Below, in pieces: positions 24,759 to 33,390 of a stretch of DNA of 42,605 nucleotides; position 1 is the first letter of the stretch, and every line of letters starts with the position of its first letter. A program made the position numbers and the translations under genes. Location: contig JAFLSG010000017.1 of the NCBI GenBank assembly GCA_022511065.1, positions 1 to 42,605 of the forward strand, in the 5' to 3' direction. The DNA comes from Prevotella sp. (GTDB taxonomy: Bacteria > Bacteroidota > Bacteroidia > Bacteroidales > Bacteroidaceae). The notes beneath the pieces were generated by a model that saw only the letters and a list, made by a program, of their open reading frames with translations, did no database searches and had not been told where the DNA came from.

Positions 24759-27700
24759 ATGAGCACGGACATTTCCATTACAGATACTTCGATGGGCAAT
24801 GGTGCCATGGGCGGTGATGCCACGATAAATGTTGGTGGCGGCGACAGCACGATGCACGCAGCAATCCCCGATGCAACCCTGCACTCGCCCATTGCGCAGG
24901 CATCGAGCCTTGCCATGGATGTCACCGCACGGACGAATGGCATGGCGGGACAGCCGGAGCATGTCAGCGGCGACTATTTCGTTCTGAAAGGTGTCCGCTA
25001 TCGGAATGTCAAGTGCTTGAGTGACAATTCCGGGGAAGCTCAGGTGTTTCTCGTGGAGCATGAAGGCGAGGAACATGTGCTGAAGATATATTACCCTAAC
25101 TTCAAGGTCAATAAGAAGATATTCCAGACCGTTCTCGCCTTTGATTTCGAGATGCTGGTCAAGGTGTATGATTTCGGCAAGACCTACGTGGAAGGCAAGC
25201 ATCGCTACTATGAGTTGATGGAGTATCTGCGTGGCGGTTCGATGTCGGACTACAAGCTGAACGAGGACGAAAACAAATTCCGCCGCATAGCCTTGCAGGC
25301 CGCCGCAGCCTTGGCTTACTGCCACGGGTGCAACATACTGCACAAGGATGTAAAGCCCAGCAACTTCTTCTTCCGCGACAGGGAGCAGACTGAGCTTGTG
25401 CTTGGCGACTTTGGTATCTCCTGCATCATTGATCAAGACGGAAAGGTACATAAAACTACGCAGGCGCGCACGCCTATCTATGCGGCGCCGGAGATGTATT
25501 CCGATGTAATAGACGGCATGGTGGAGGTTTCAGCTGCCGCCGACTTCTATTCGCTTGGTATCTCGCTGCTGGCATTGTGGCTCGGCGGTAATCCGATGAG
25601 CACGAATGAGCGCGTGATGATGCGCCAGAAGAATGAGGGTCGTCTGCCCCACATGAATGAGTTGCCGGAGCGTGTGCGGATGATTATCCAGGGACTTACC
25701 GTTGTAAACCCCATCAATCGTTGGGGATATGAAGAGGTGGAGAAATGGTTTCAGGGTGAGAGTCCGCGAGTGGACCTCTCTTCGCCGTTCCTGCGCTACA
25801 AGAGTTTCTTGGTGGATCCCGACAAGAATCTGGTGGCAGACAACATTCACGAACTGATTCCCCTGCTGCTTGACAACGAGAAACTCGCCATGGGCTACCT
25901 CTATAGCGGGCGCATCACGGCATGGCTTGAAGCTTGCGGAAACCAGAAGATGAGCACCATCGTGAAGGACATCGTGGTGAACCGATACCCTGTGGATCAG
26001 CATGCGGGTCTGATGGCAGCCGTCTATGCGATGGAGCCTACCTATCCGTATAAGGACGTGAAGGGCAATCTGTGCGATGACGTACATAGCCTGGCAATCT
26101 CCATGTTGAGTTATCAGGAAGAGTACGGGCTTCTGTTGAAGAACCCGAATGACAGCCTTTTCCTCTATCTGGAGTCGCATACGAAGTGTGACATCAACCG
26201 TCTCCGCTCTTATTTTGCGGATTCGGAGCATTATAATCCCCGTGTGGCAATTATGCGCACGGTATATGAGATAGACCCAGAAGTTCCCTTCCTTACGCGC
26301 TATCCATCGTCAGGTGTGAAGGACATCGTCAAAGCGTTCGGAATGGAAGACCTGACGGAAGATGACTGGCATAGCCTCATAGACGGCCGTCTGCTTTCGT
26401 GGATGTATTGCCATGAAGACAGGATGGCGTGCGAGAGTCTGCGCATTCTGATACAGGGTCAGCCTTATTCGAAATCCCTTGCGTATAAAGTGCTATATAA
26501 TTTGGATAGGGAGGCTGGTTATGATCTTAAGAATGCCAGTTCTCCTGAAGAAGTAGGCAAGTTGCTCAACGAGCGCCTGCAGAATGCGGAGCATCTTGAT
26601 GAGCGCGAGTATCAGGAGGAGTTCAGGGACTTTACGGATTTGAATGGCCGCTTCTTCTACTATGCGCAGATGCATGGGTGGATAGACAAGCTTGGAGAAT
26701 ATACCCGTTGCTTTGACTTGACGAGCAAGGAGAACCGTGAGCGTCTGGGAATCTATGATGCGAAGACCGCCCTCTACCAGTTCTGTCGGATATTGGGAGT
26801 GACACCAGTCTATCTCTTGTCTGACGGAACGAAGTTGTCAGATGGTCGCAATATCAATCCGCGAAATTACTCACTGGCGCGTGAAGAAATGCGCAGTGGG
26901 TCATTCCTTCAGTGGATGTCTGTGTTCTATCATGAAGACCCGGAGGCTGATTTCTCCGAAGAGTACGCCTATGAGCACGTCTTGGAGGAGTGGGTGATGG
27001 CACTTGGTATGATAGACAAGTCGCAGACTTACTATAAGCGTTTCGTGGATGCACGGGAGGAAATAGCCAACCGCGTGAAAAACGTCCGTAATAGCTGGGC
27101 ACAAGCCAAGGGAATGGAAAGAAACTGGCGCATGGCGTTCTTCGGACTTTGCGCGCTTTGGATATTGCTGGTGCTGATAGTGGGTGTGGATAGGAGCAGC
27201 CGTCCGTTCCTCTTTGACCACTCGTTCCTCTGCATCGGTCTGCCTTTGGGCGGCATGACGGGAATCATCGTGGGAACCCGTGCCTATTTCCGCGGCTTTG
27301 ACATGATGTTCTCATGCCTGTGGGGACTTTTGGGACTGCTTTCGTCCTTCATACCTATTACTATATTAAAATATGTGGGGCAGTCGCATCCGGATCTGTT
27401 CAATCTTACCATTGTCGTAATAACGGTGGTGTATATGCTTGTATGCCACCTGACAGACTTCAGAGGCGACCAGAAAGCAGACAACAAACTGATATCAGAG
27501 GTGCTTGAGGACGACGTGAAATCTACGTTGCTCGAGCCGCTATACTATACGTTCAAGACGAAGTCATACCGCTTCAAAGGCTCGAAGTTCGGGTTGCTGA
27601 ATGATGTGACTGACCAGGTGCGCTCCATCAGTGGCGAGAGTGTGCTGCACTATGCTCTGTGGACTATCATGGCGCTGTTGTTCGTGCTTGAGTTCATCAT

Positions 27701-27800
27701 TTTCAGTCCGAAGATATTCGATGCCGGCAGTCCCGATACTGACCATATGAAGATAGCGCCCTCTGAAATTATCAAGCACTTAGAAAAGGATGCGAAATAA
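24759..27800 (+). CDS. Membrane-anchored Hanks-type Ser/Thr protein kinase (operon gene 2)
   Basis: A 1013-aa protein. Residues 1-60 are Gly/Met/Ser/Thr-rich and probably unstructured. The kinase domain (about 72-345) has a weak glycine loop (SDNSGEAQVFLVE, 88-100), lysine K109 in HVLKIYY, catalytic loop HKDVKPSN (195-202), DFG (217-219), APE (243-245) and the helix-F aspartate D262, so it should be active. Residues about 350-780 form a long helical region without a domain I can name. Four hydrophobic helices at about 790-900 (beginning MAFFGLCALWILLVLIV) and one near 968-990 anchor it in the inner membrane. The AAA+ gene overlaps its stop by one base. It is the probable writer of phosphorylation read by the FHA protein and erased by the PP2C. 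Confidence 0.92.
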   Translation: MSTDISITDTSMGNGAMGGDATINVGGGDSTMHAAIPDATLHSPIAQASSLAMDVTARTNGMAGQPEHVSGDYFVLKGVRYRNVKCLSDNSGEAQVFLVEHEGEEHVLKIYYPNFKVNKKIFQTVLAFDFEMLVKVYDFGKTYVEGKHRYYELMEYLRGGSMSDYKLNEDENKFRRIALQAAAALAYCHGCNILHKDVKPSNFFFRDREQTELVLGDFGISCIIDQDGKVHKTTQARTPIYAAPEMYSDVIDGMVEVSAAADFYSLGISLLALWLGGNPMSTNERVMMRQKNEGRLPHMNELPERVRMIIQGLTVVNPINRWGYEEVEKWFQGESPRVDLSSPFLRYKSFLVDPDKNLVADNIHELIPLLLDNEKLAMGYLYSGRITAWLEACGNQKMSTIVKDIVVNRYPVDQHAGLMAAVYAMEPTYPYKDVKGNLCDDVHSLAISMLSYQEEYGLLLKNPNDSLFLYLESHTKCDINRLRSYFADSEHYNPRVAIMRTVYEIDPEVPFLTRYPSSGVKDIVKAFGMEDLTEDDWHSLIDGRLLSWMYCHEDRMACESLRILIQGQPYSKSLAYKVLYNLDREAGYDLKNASSPEEVGKLLNERLQNAEHLDEREYQEEFRDFTDLNGRFFYYAQMHGWIDKLGEYTRCFDLTSKENRERLGIYDAKTALYQFCRILGVTPVYLLSDGTKLSDGRNINPRNYSLAREEMRSGSFLQWMSVFYHEDPEADFSEEYAYEHVLEEWVMALGMIDKSQTYYKRFVDAREEIANRVKNVRNSWAQAKGMERNWRMAFFGLCALWILLVLIVGVDRSSRPFLFDHSFLCIGLPLGGMTGIIVGTRAYFRGFDMMFSCLWGLLGLLSSFIPITILKYVGQSHPDLFNLTIVVITVVYMLVCHLTDFRGDQKADNKLISEVLEDDVKSTLLEPLYYTFKTKSYRFKGSKFGLLNDVTDQVRSISGESVLHYALWTIMALLFVLEFIIFSPKIFDAGSPDTDHMKIAPSEIIKHLEKDAK

Positions 27801-30800
27801 TGATATGTGAACATTGTCATAAGGAGAACAGGAACATTGCGAAGTTCTGCAAGTGGTGTGGACAACCGCTTGTAAGCCAGAACTTGCTCGACAAGCTGAT
27901 AGGACTCGGCGAGGTGAAGCAGCAGCTGAAGACCATCGTTGATACCTATACCTACCTTCGTTCCCGCAAGGATATTGGTAATGTGCGCATTTCCGTGAAT
28001 GCCATTGTGATTGGTGAGACGGGAACGGGAAAGACAACGCTGGCGGAAATCCTGAAGGACTATTTCTATCAGCATCGGATTATCGAGAAACCCAAGCTGA
28101 CGATGGTCGATGCGGTGGACTATCAGCGCTTTGTAGATAAGTGGGATGACAACATCAAGAAGGCGAAGAACGGTATCCTTTTCTTTGACAATGTTCAGAA
28201 ACTGTTGCCTGACAAGTATTCCAATCAGGTAAATCCGTTGGATAAGTTGTTTGTAGAGATGGATAAGTGGGAGGACAATCCCATCGTGGTCATCTCCGGA
28301 CTTCCCAAAGGATTGAATGACTTCTTGGAGAGCAACCCTGCGGTGGCTAACCGCTTCAAATATACTTTCCGCTTAGCCACGCCTACCTATCAGGAGCTGA
28401 CGGACATCTGCAAGCTGAACTTGCGCACGAAATATGGCATCACACAGTTCAGCCCGGAAGCAGATAACCAATTGACGCGCTACTTCAAGTATCAGGTAAA
28501 AATTAAGGATGAGACTTTCGGTAACGGTCATCTTGCCAATAAGACAGCCGAGGACATCTTCACCCGGTTCATCAGCCGTGGCGTGGATGCCGTGCAGGTG
28601 GAGAAGGAAGATATTGGCGGCTATGTGCCTGAGGAGCGCTCCGTAGATGAGATACTGAAAGATCTTGACTCGTTCATCGGCATGGACGAGGTGAAGAGTG
28701 CGGTGCGCGAGATAGCATATAGCGTGCAGAACAGCATACAGCGTGCGGAACGCGGACTTGGAGAACAGGAGAAGATGGCTATGCACATCATCCTTACTGG
28801 TAATCCAGGAACGGGTAAGACCACCATCGCCCGCAAGTTGGGTGAAATCCTGGCTGCGATAGGCTATTTGGACAACGGTCATGTTGTGGAGGTTGATCGT
28901 GCGAAGATGGTAAGTCCTTATCAGGGAGAAACGCCCAAGGTGGTGGATCGTTTGTGCGACAAGGCCAAGGGTGGTATCTTGTTCGTGGATGAGGCATACA
29001 CACTGGCTCCGCTGAGTGCATCAGGAGAGCGAGACAATCAAGGTGCGCAGGCGTTGGAGAAACTGATGAAGCGCATGGAGGACGACCGTGGACAGTTTGT
29101 GGTTATCGCTGCAGGCTATCGTACGGAGATGGATAATCTTTTCCGCATCAACCCCGGTTTCCGCAGCCGTTTCAACTATTTCTTAGATATCAAGGACTAC
29201 TCACCAGAGCAGCTATATGAAATTATGCTCGTCTTTGCGAAGGAGAAGAAATATCTGTTCTCCCCGGAAGCAGAGGAATTGGCGAAGAAGATGATTACGG
29301 AATTGTATAATTCCCGTGATAAGGATTTTGCCAATGGTCGTACGATGCGCACCCTCTTTGACCAGATTTGCAAGAAGCAGGCTCAGCGTCTGCAAGGGGA
29401 GAGCATCTCTTCGATGAGCAATGAAGAGCTGATGACTATTCGCCAGGAGGACATCCCGTATGAGGCTCCTCAGTCAGTGGATGTTTCTGACTGTCTGAAG
29501 AAGCTTGACGGTCTGGTGGGATTGGCTGCTGTGAAGAAAGAAGTGTCCAGCCTGGCTTCGTATCTGAACCTGCAGATAAAGCGTGGCGAGACCAATACAT
29601 TCCAAGGCAAGCACTACGTGTTTACTGGCAATCCTGGAACGGGTAAGACCACGGTAGCACGCATCATGGCTGACATCTTCAAGACCTTGGGTGTTGTTGC
29701 TCGTGGACAGTTGGTGGAGGCCGACCGCTCGAAGTTGGTTGCAGGCTATTCCGGACAGACGGCCATTAAGACCAATCAGTTAGTAGATCAGGCAATGGGT
29801 GGTGTCTTGTTCATTGATGAGGCATACACCTTGAAGTCTAATGATGGTGACACGTTTGGTGCTGAGGCTATTGACACGCTGTTGAAGCGTTTGGAGGACG
29901 ACCGTGGCAAGTTCATCTGTATCGTTGCGGGTTATACCGACCAGATGCACGACTTCATCGACTCGAATCCCGGTCTGAAGAGCCGCTTTACGCAGACAGT
30001 CCATTTTGATGACTATACTCCTGATGAACTGACGGAGATATTCCTGCATCTTGCAGACAAAAAGAACTATACCATCGATGATGATACCCGTGCCGCCATT
30101 CATAGGCAGTTCGAGCAGTTGTATTTGCGCAGGGATAAGAATTTCGGCAATGCCCGTGAAGCCCGCCGCATATTTGATGAGGCTGTAGAGCGGCAGAGTC
30201 AGCGTCTTGTCAAGTTGATGAATGATCCTGGCTTCAAGGAAAGCGACATGTATGCCTTGACCAAGGATGACCTGCCGATGGCTCAGAGTGAGACAGCCCG
30301 TCCGCTGGATGAAGTGCTCAATGAACTTGACGAGTTTGTTGGAATGCGGATGGTCAAGAATTCCATCCGTCGTCTGGCAGTCCAGAGCATGTTCATGAAG
30401 CAGCGTGCTGCTATGGGCGCAGGTAAGGTTCAGCAGATGGCGATGAACTTCATCCTGACAGGTAATCCTGGTACGGGAAAAACCTCCATTGCAAGAAAAA
30501 TGGGTGAGGTGCTGATGGCAATGGACATTCTGCCTACTTCGAGAGTGTTAGAGGCAAGTCGTGCAACGTTGGTGGGCAAATATATGGGCGAGACCCCCAA
30601 GATTGTCAATAATATATGTGACAAAGCAATGGGTGGTATCTTGTTTATTGACGAAGCTTATACGCTATGCATGGGAGGCGACCAGTATGGGCAGGAAGCT
30701 ATCGACACCCTCATGAAGCGGATGGAGGATGATCGTGGAAAGTTTGTGGTGATTGCCGCAGGTTACAAGGATAAGATGGAAGAATTCCTTCAGACGAATC

Positions 30801-31114
30801 CTGGACTTGCCAGTCGCTTCACCCACAAGCTTCATATTGACGACTATAATGAAGATGAGCTGCTTGCCATATTCAAGCAGATGGCTCAGAAAGACCAGTA
30901 TGTTCTCTCGCCGACGGCAGAGTTCAAGGCACTTGATACCATTTACAGATTAGTGATGAAGAAGGATGACTCATGGGGCAACGCACGCGAGATGCGAAAC
31001 CTGCTTGATTCCACGATTCAGAAGTTGTCGGTGCGTGTGTCGCAGTTGCCGCCTGAACAGGTGACGAAAGAGACGTATCAGGTCATATTACCAGAAGATA
31101 TAGAAGATATATAA
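27800..31114 (+). CDS. Four-module CbbX/SpoVK-like AAA+ protein with N-terminal zinc ribbon (operon gene 3)
   Basis: An 1104-aa cytoplasmic protein. A zinc ribbon (C3, C6, C17, C20) is followed by four AAA+ modules. Walker A motifs are at 72-79 (GETGTGKT), 334-341, 610-617 and 888-895 (each GNPGTGKT). Modules 2-4 have full Walker B (ILFVDEAY or LFIDEAY), a pore-loop-like tyrosine-glycine (PYQG, GYSG, KYMG) and arginine-finger-like NPG(F/L)xSRF, the pattern of the CbbX/CfxQ, SpoVK and EccA group. Module 1 has FFDN instead of DE in Walker B, so it may bind but not hydrolyse ATP. Modules 2-4 repeat every 276-278 residues, an evident triplication. Known CbbX-type enzymes remodel protein partners (Rubisco, type VII secretion). 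The substrate here is unknown. Confidence 0.93.
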   Translation: MICEHCHKENRNIAKFCKWCGQPLVSQNLLDKLIGLGEVKQQLKTIVDTYTYLRSRKDIGNVRISVNAIVIGETGTGKTTLAEILKDYFYQHRIIEKPKLTMVDAVDYQRFVDKWDDNIKKAKNGILFFDNVQKLLPDKYSNQVNPLDKLFVEMDKWEDNPIVVISGLPKGLNDFLESNPAVANRFKYTFRLATPTYQELTDICKLNLRTKYGITQFSPEADNQLTRYFKYQVKIKDETFGNGHLANKTAEDIFTRFISRGVDAVQVEKEDIGGYVPEERSVDEILKDLDSFIGMDEVKSAVREIAYSVQNSIQRAERGLGEQEKMAMHIILTGNPGTGKTTIARKLGEILAAIGYLDNGHVVEVDRAKMVSPYQGETPKVVDRLCDKAKGGILFVDEAYTLAPLSASGERDNQGAQALEKLMKRMEDDRGQFVVIAAGYRTEMDNLFRINPGFRSRFNYFLDIKDYSPEQLYEIMLVFAKEKKYLFSPEAEELAKKMITELYNSRDKDFANGRTMRTLFDQICKKQAQRLQGESISSMSNEELMTIRQEDIPYEAPQSVDVSDCLKKLDGLVGLAAVKKEVSSLASYLNLQIKRGETNTFQGKHYVFTGNPGTGKTTVARIMADIFKTLGVVARGQLVEADRSKLVAGYSGQTAIKTNQLVDQAMGGVLFIDEAYTLKSNDGDTFGAEAIDTLLKRLEDDRGKFICIVAGYTDQMHDFIDSNPGLKSRFTQTVHFDDYTPDELTEIFLHLADKKNYTIDDDTRAAIHRQFEQLYLRRDKNFGNAREARRIFDEAVERQSQRLVKLMNDPGFKESDMYALTKDDLPMAQSETARPLDEVLNELDEFVGMRMVKNSIRRLAVQSMFMKQRAAMGAGKVQQMAMNFILTGNPGTGKTSIARKMGEVLMAMDILPTSRVLEASRATLVGKYMGETPKIVNNICDKAMGGILFIDEAYTLCMGGDQYGQEAIDTLMKRMEDDRGKFVVIAAGYKDKMEEFLQTNPGLASRFTHKLHIDDYNEDELLAIFKQMAQKDQYVLSPTAEFKALDTIYRLVMKKDDSWGNAREMRNLLDSTIQKLSVRVSQLPPEQVTKETYQVILPEDIEDI

Positions 31115-31117
31115 AAG

Positions 31118-31687
31118 ATGATTATTTGTCCAGCTTGCAAGGAAGAGATTGATGACGATTCCCATTACTGTGACCAGTGTGGACAGGGATTGCTGTTTTG
31201 CAGTCAGTGTGGTCGCGTGGGATTGGGAAGGCGCTGCACGCACTGCGGCGGACTGATGGTGTCTCCTGACGAAAGGAGGACGGCTTCTAATGCCACGGTA
31301 ATGTCCAACGCCTCCATGGCTGGTTTCCAGACGGGAGGATGGGTTGCCACGGGGCAGGAGATTTCTCAGCCGGCAATGTCGCAGGGAATGACCACCCTGA
31401 CACTTGCCAACGACAGCCTGAACATCCGTATCGTGGCTGTGAATGGTGCTATCATCGGCAGAAGAAAAGGTCCTTACACCCAGTTCTTTACGCAGCATCC
31501 TTACGTGTCCGGTGTTCATGCCCAACTGAAATATAAGGTTGATTCCGGATGGTGTGTAGCAGACAAGCATTCCTCGAACGGCACGAAACTGAACCAGCGC
31601 GTTATGCAGCCCGATGTGGATATGAAATTGAGCAATGGCGACATCCTCACCCTTGCCAACATTAACTTGCAGGTTATCATAAGATAG
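31118..31687 (+). CDS. Zinc-ribbon FHA-domain protein (operon gene 4)
   Basis: A 189-aa soluble protein. Two zinc ribbons use C4/C7/C18/C21 and C28/C31/C40/C43. A Ser/Thr/Met-rich linker (about 50-95) leads to an FHA domain (about 98-189). The phosphothreonine-binding residues are in place: GR at 114-115, S131 and H134 in YVSGVHAQL, and SSNGT at 152-156. It should therefore read phosphothreonine marks set by the neighbouring kinase, on the kinase itself or on partners. It starts three bases after the AAA+ stop and ends six bases before the PP2C start. Confidence 0.92.
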   Translation: MIICPACKEEIDDDSHYCDQCGQGLLFCSQCGRVGLGRRCTHCGGLMVSPDERRTASNATVMSNASMAGFQTGGWVATGQEISQPAMSQGMTTLTLANDSLNIRIVAVNGAIIGRRKGPYTQFFTQHPYVSGVHAQLKYKVDSGWCVADKHSSNGTKLNQRVMQPDVDMKLSNGDILTLANINLQVIIR

Positions 31688-31693
31688 TAAACG

Positions 31694-32461
31694 ATGATTG
31701 ACATTGAAATTGCAGCAGCCAGCAGGTGCGGCTGTGTAAGATATCAAAACGAAGACATGATACTCGTGGGTGCCCAGTTTATTAGGGATGATGACTTTAC
31801 GGGTCATGTCAGCGTGGAGGATGACGGGCGTTATCTGTTAGCCATTGCTGATGGTATGGGCGGGCATAGCAGTGGTGATGTGGCGAGTAGTGACACACTC
31901 CATAATTTGCAGTTTTTCTTTCATGACATTCCTGCAGGATTAGATGCGGGGGGGTTTAATGAGAAACTTGTTGATTGGCATGAGTCCATCAATACTTTCC
32001 TGATGTCCAAGGGGCGTTCGGAAGAGCAATATCAGGATATGGGAACCACGTTGATAGGGCTTGCCTATTACGGTGGGAATTTCTATTCGATGCAGTGTGG
32101 TGACAGTCGTTTGTATCGCTTCCGTAACGGAGAACTTACCCAATTGACTATTGACCACTCGCTCAATAACCTGTTGGGGGTGGAGAAGCATAGTTGCATA
32201 TTGACCAACTGTATTGGTGGCGGGTGTACCACTTCTTATATCGACATCGTTCAGTTGTCCGCTGATGTTCAAGATCAGGATGTCTATATGATGTGCAGCG
32301 ATGGATTGACGGATATGATTGATAATGAGCGTATAGCCTCCATTCTTGCGGAAGGTGGTGATGCGGATGCTCTTTGCAATGCCGCCATTGAAGCAGGCGG
32401 ATTGGATAATGTGTCTGTTTGCATTGCCCGTCTGACCCTGCAAGAGGCTATTCAAAACTGA
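31694..32461 (+). CDS. PP2C-family Ser/Thr protein phosphatase (operon gene 5)
   Basis: A 255-aa soluble metal-dependent phosphatase. The PP2C motifs are all seen: RYQNEDMILV near residue 16, IADGMGGHSSGDVAS (51-65) with metal-binding D53 and G54, MGTTLIGLAY near residue 116, CGDSRLYRFRNGELTQLT near residue 136, CSDGLTDMI near residue 203 with the next metal-binding aspartate, and LDNVSVCIARL near the end. No regulatory or membrane domain is attached. It is the probable antagonist of the kinase in the same operon. metA begins 11 bases after its stop and may be on the same transcript. Confidence 0.95.
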   Translation: MIDIEIAAASRCGCVRYQNEDMILVGAQFIRDDDFTGHVSVEDDGRYLLAIADGMGGHSSGDVASSDTLHNLQFFFHDIPAGLDAGGFNEKLVDWHESINTFLMSKGRSEEQYQDMGTTLIGLAYYGGNFYSMQCGDSRLYRFRNGELTQLTIDHSLNNLLGVEKHSCILTNCIGGGCTTSYIDIVQLSADVQDQDVYMMCSDGLTDMIDNERIASILAEGGDADALCNAAIEAGGLDNVSVCIARLTLQEAIQN

Positions 32462-32472
32462 AAGGACACATC

Positions 32473-33390
32473 ATGCCCCTGAGATTGCCTGACAAATTGC
32501 CGGCCATTGACCTGCTGAAGCAGGAAAACATCTTCGTGATGGATAATACGCGTGCCCATGCCCAAGATATCCGTCCGCTGCGTATTGCCATACTAAATCT
32601 GATGCCGCTGAAAATTACAACAGAGACCGACTTGATTCGTCTGCTCTCCAATACACCGCTGCAGTTGGAAATTAGTTTCATGAAACTGATGAGTCATACG
32701 CCCAAGAACACGCCGGTGGAGCACATGATGATGTTCTACAGGGATTTCAGCGAGATGCGTCATGAAAAATATGACGGTATGATTGTAACGGGGGCACCTG
32801 TTGAGCAACTTGAGTTTGAGGATGTGGGATACTGGCAGGAAATTCAGGAAATCTTCACTTGGGCGCGCACCCATGTGACCAGTACGCTGTATATTTGTTG
32901 GGCTGCGCAAGCAGGGCTTTACCATCATTACGGAATACCGAAGTATCCGCTGCCCATGAAGATGTTCGGTATCTTCCCGCAAGTTCCGCTTGATTCGAAA
33001 TTGCCGATTTTCCGCGGATTCGATGATGTATTCATGATGCCGCATAGCCGTCATACGGAGATAAGGCGCGAAGACATTCTTGCCCATCCTGACCTTACGC
33101 TCATAGCAGAGTCTGAGGAGAGTGGTGTGAGTATCGTGATGGCTCGTGGGGGGCGTGAGTTCTTCATTACGGGACATTTGGAATATGCACCGAATACGCT
33201 TGACAATGAGTACAAGCGTGACAAGGATGTTCGCTCTGATGTGGCATTGCCGCGCAACTATTATCGCGATGACAATCCCGCGAATCAGCCCATCGTCACA
33301 TGGCGTTCACACGCCAACCTGCTATACACCAACTGGGTGAACTATTACGTATATCAGGAGACTCCTTATAATATAGATGACATCACTTGA
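32473..33390 (+). CDS. metA: Homoserine O-acyltransferase, MetA family (predicted acetyl-CoA type)
   Basis: Acylates homoserine, the first step of methionine synthesis, in the cytoplasm. At 305 aa from ATG 32473 (MPLRLPDKLPAIDLLKQENI) it aligns along its length with E. coli MetA. The catalytic residues fall at the same numbers: C142 (ICWAAQA), H235 and E237 (FITGHLEY). Residue 111 is glutamate (GAPVEQLEF). In this family E111 goes with acetyl-CoA use (Bacillus cereus) and G111 with succinyl-CoA use (E. coli), so O-acetylhomoserine is the likely product. Eighteen extra upstream codons overlap the PP2C gene and are not used in my view. The 3' end overlaps the U32 gene by 14 bases. Confidence 0.95.
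   Translation: MPLRLPDKLPAIDLLKQENIFVMDNTRAHAQDIRPLRIAILNLMPLKITTETDLIRLLSNTPLQLEISFMKLMSHTPKNTPVEHMMMFYRDFSEMRHEKYDGMIVTGAPVEQLEFEDVGYWQEIQEIFTWARTHVTSTLYICWAAQAGLYHHYGIPKYPLPMKMFGIFPQVPLDSKLPIFRGFDDVFMMPHSRHTEIRREDILAHPDLTLIAESEESGVSIVMARGGREFFITGHLEYAPNTLDNEYKRDKDVRSDVALPRNYYRDDNPANQPIVTWRSHANLLYTNWVNYYVYQETPYNIDDIT

Noticed and set aside
23819..32461. Type VI or type VII secretion locus, or a TerY-P style triad
   Set aside because: Kinase, phosphatase and FHA parts agree with these, but no Tss sheath, baseplate or ClpV genes, no EccB-E or WXG100 proteins, and no vWA or TerD proteins are present in or next to the operon.
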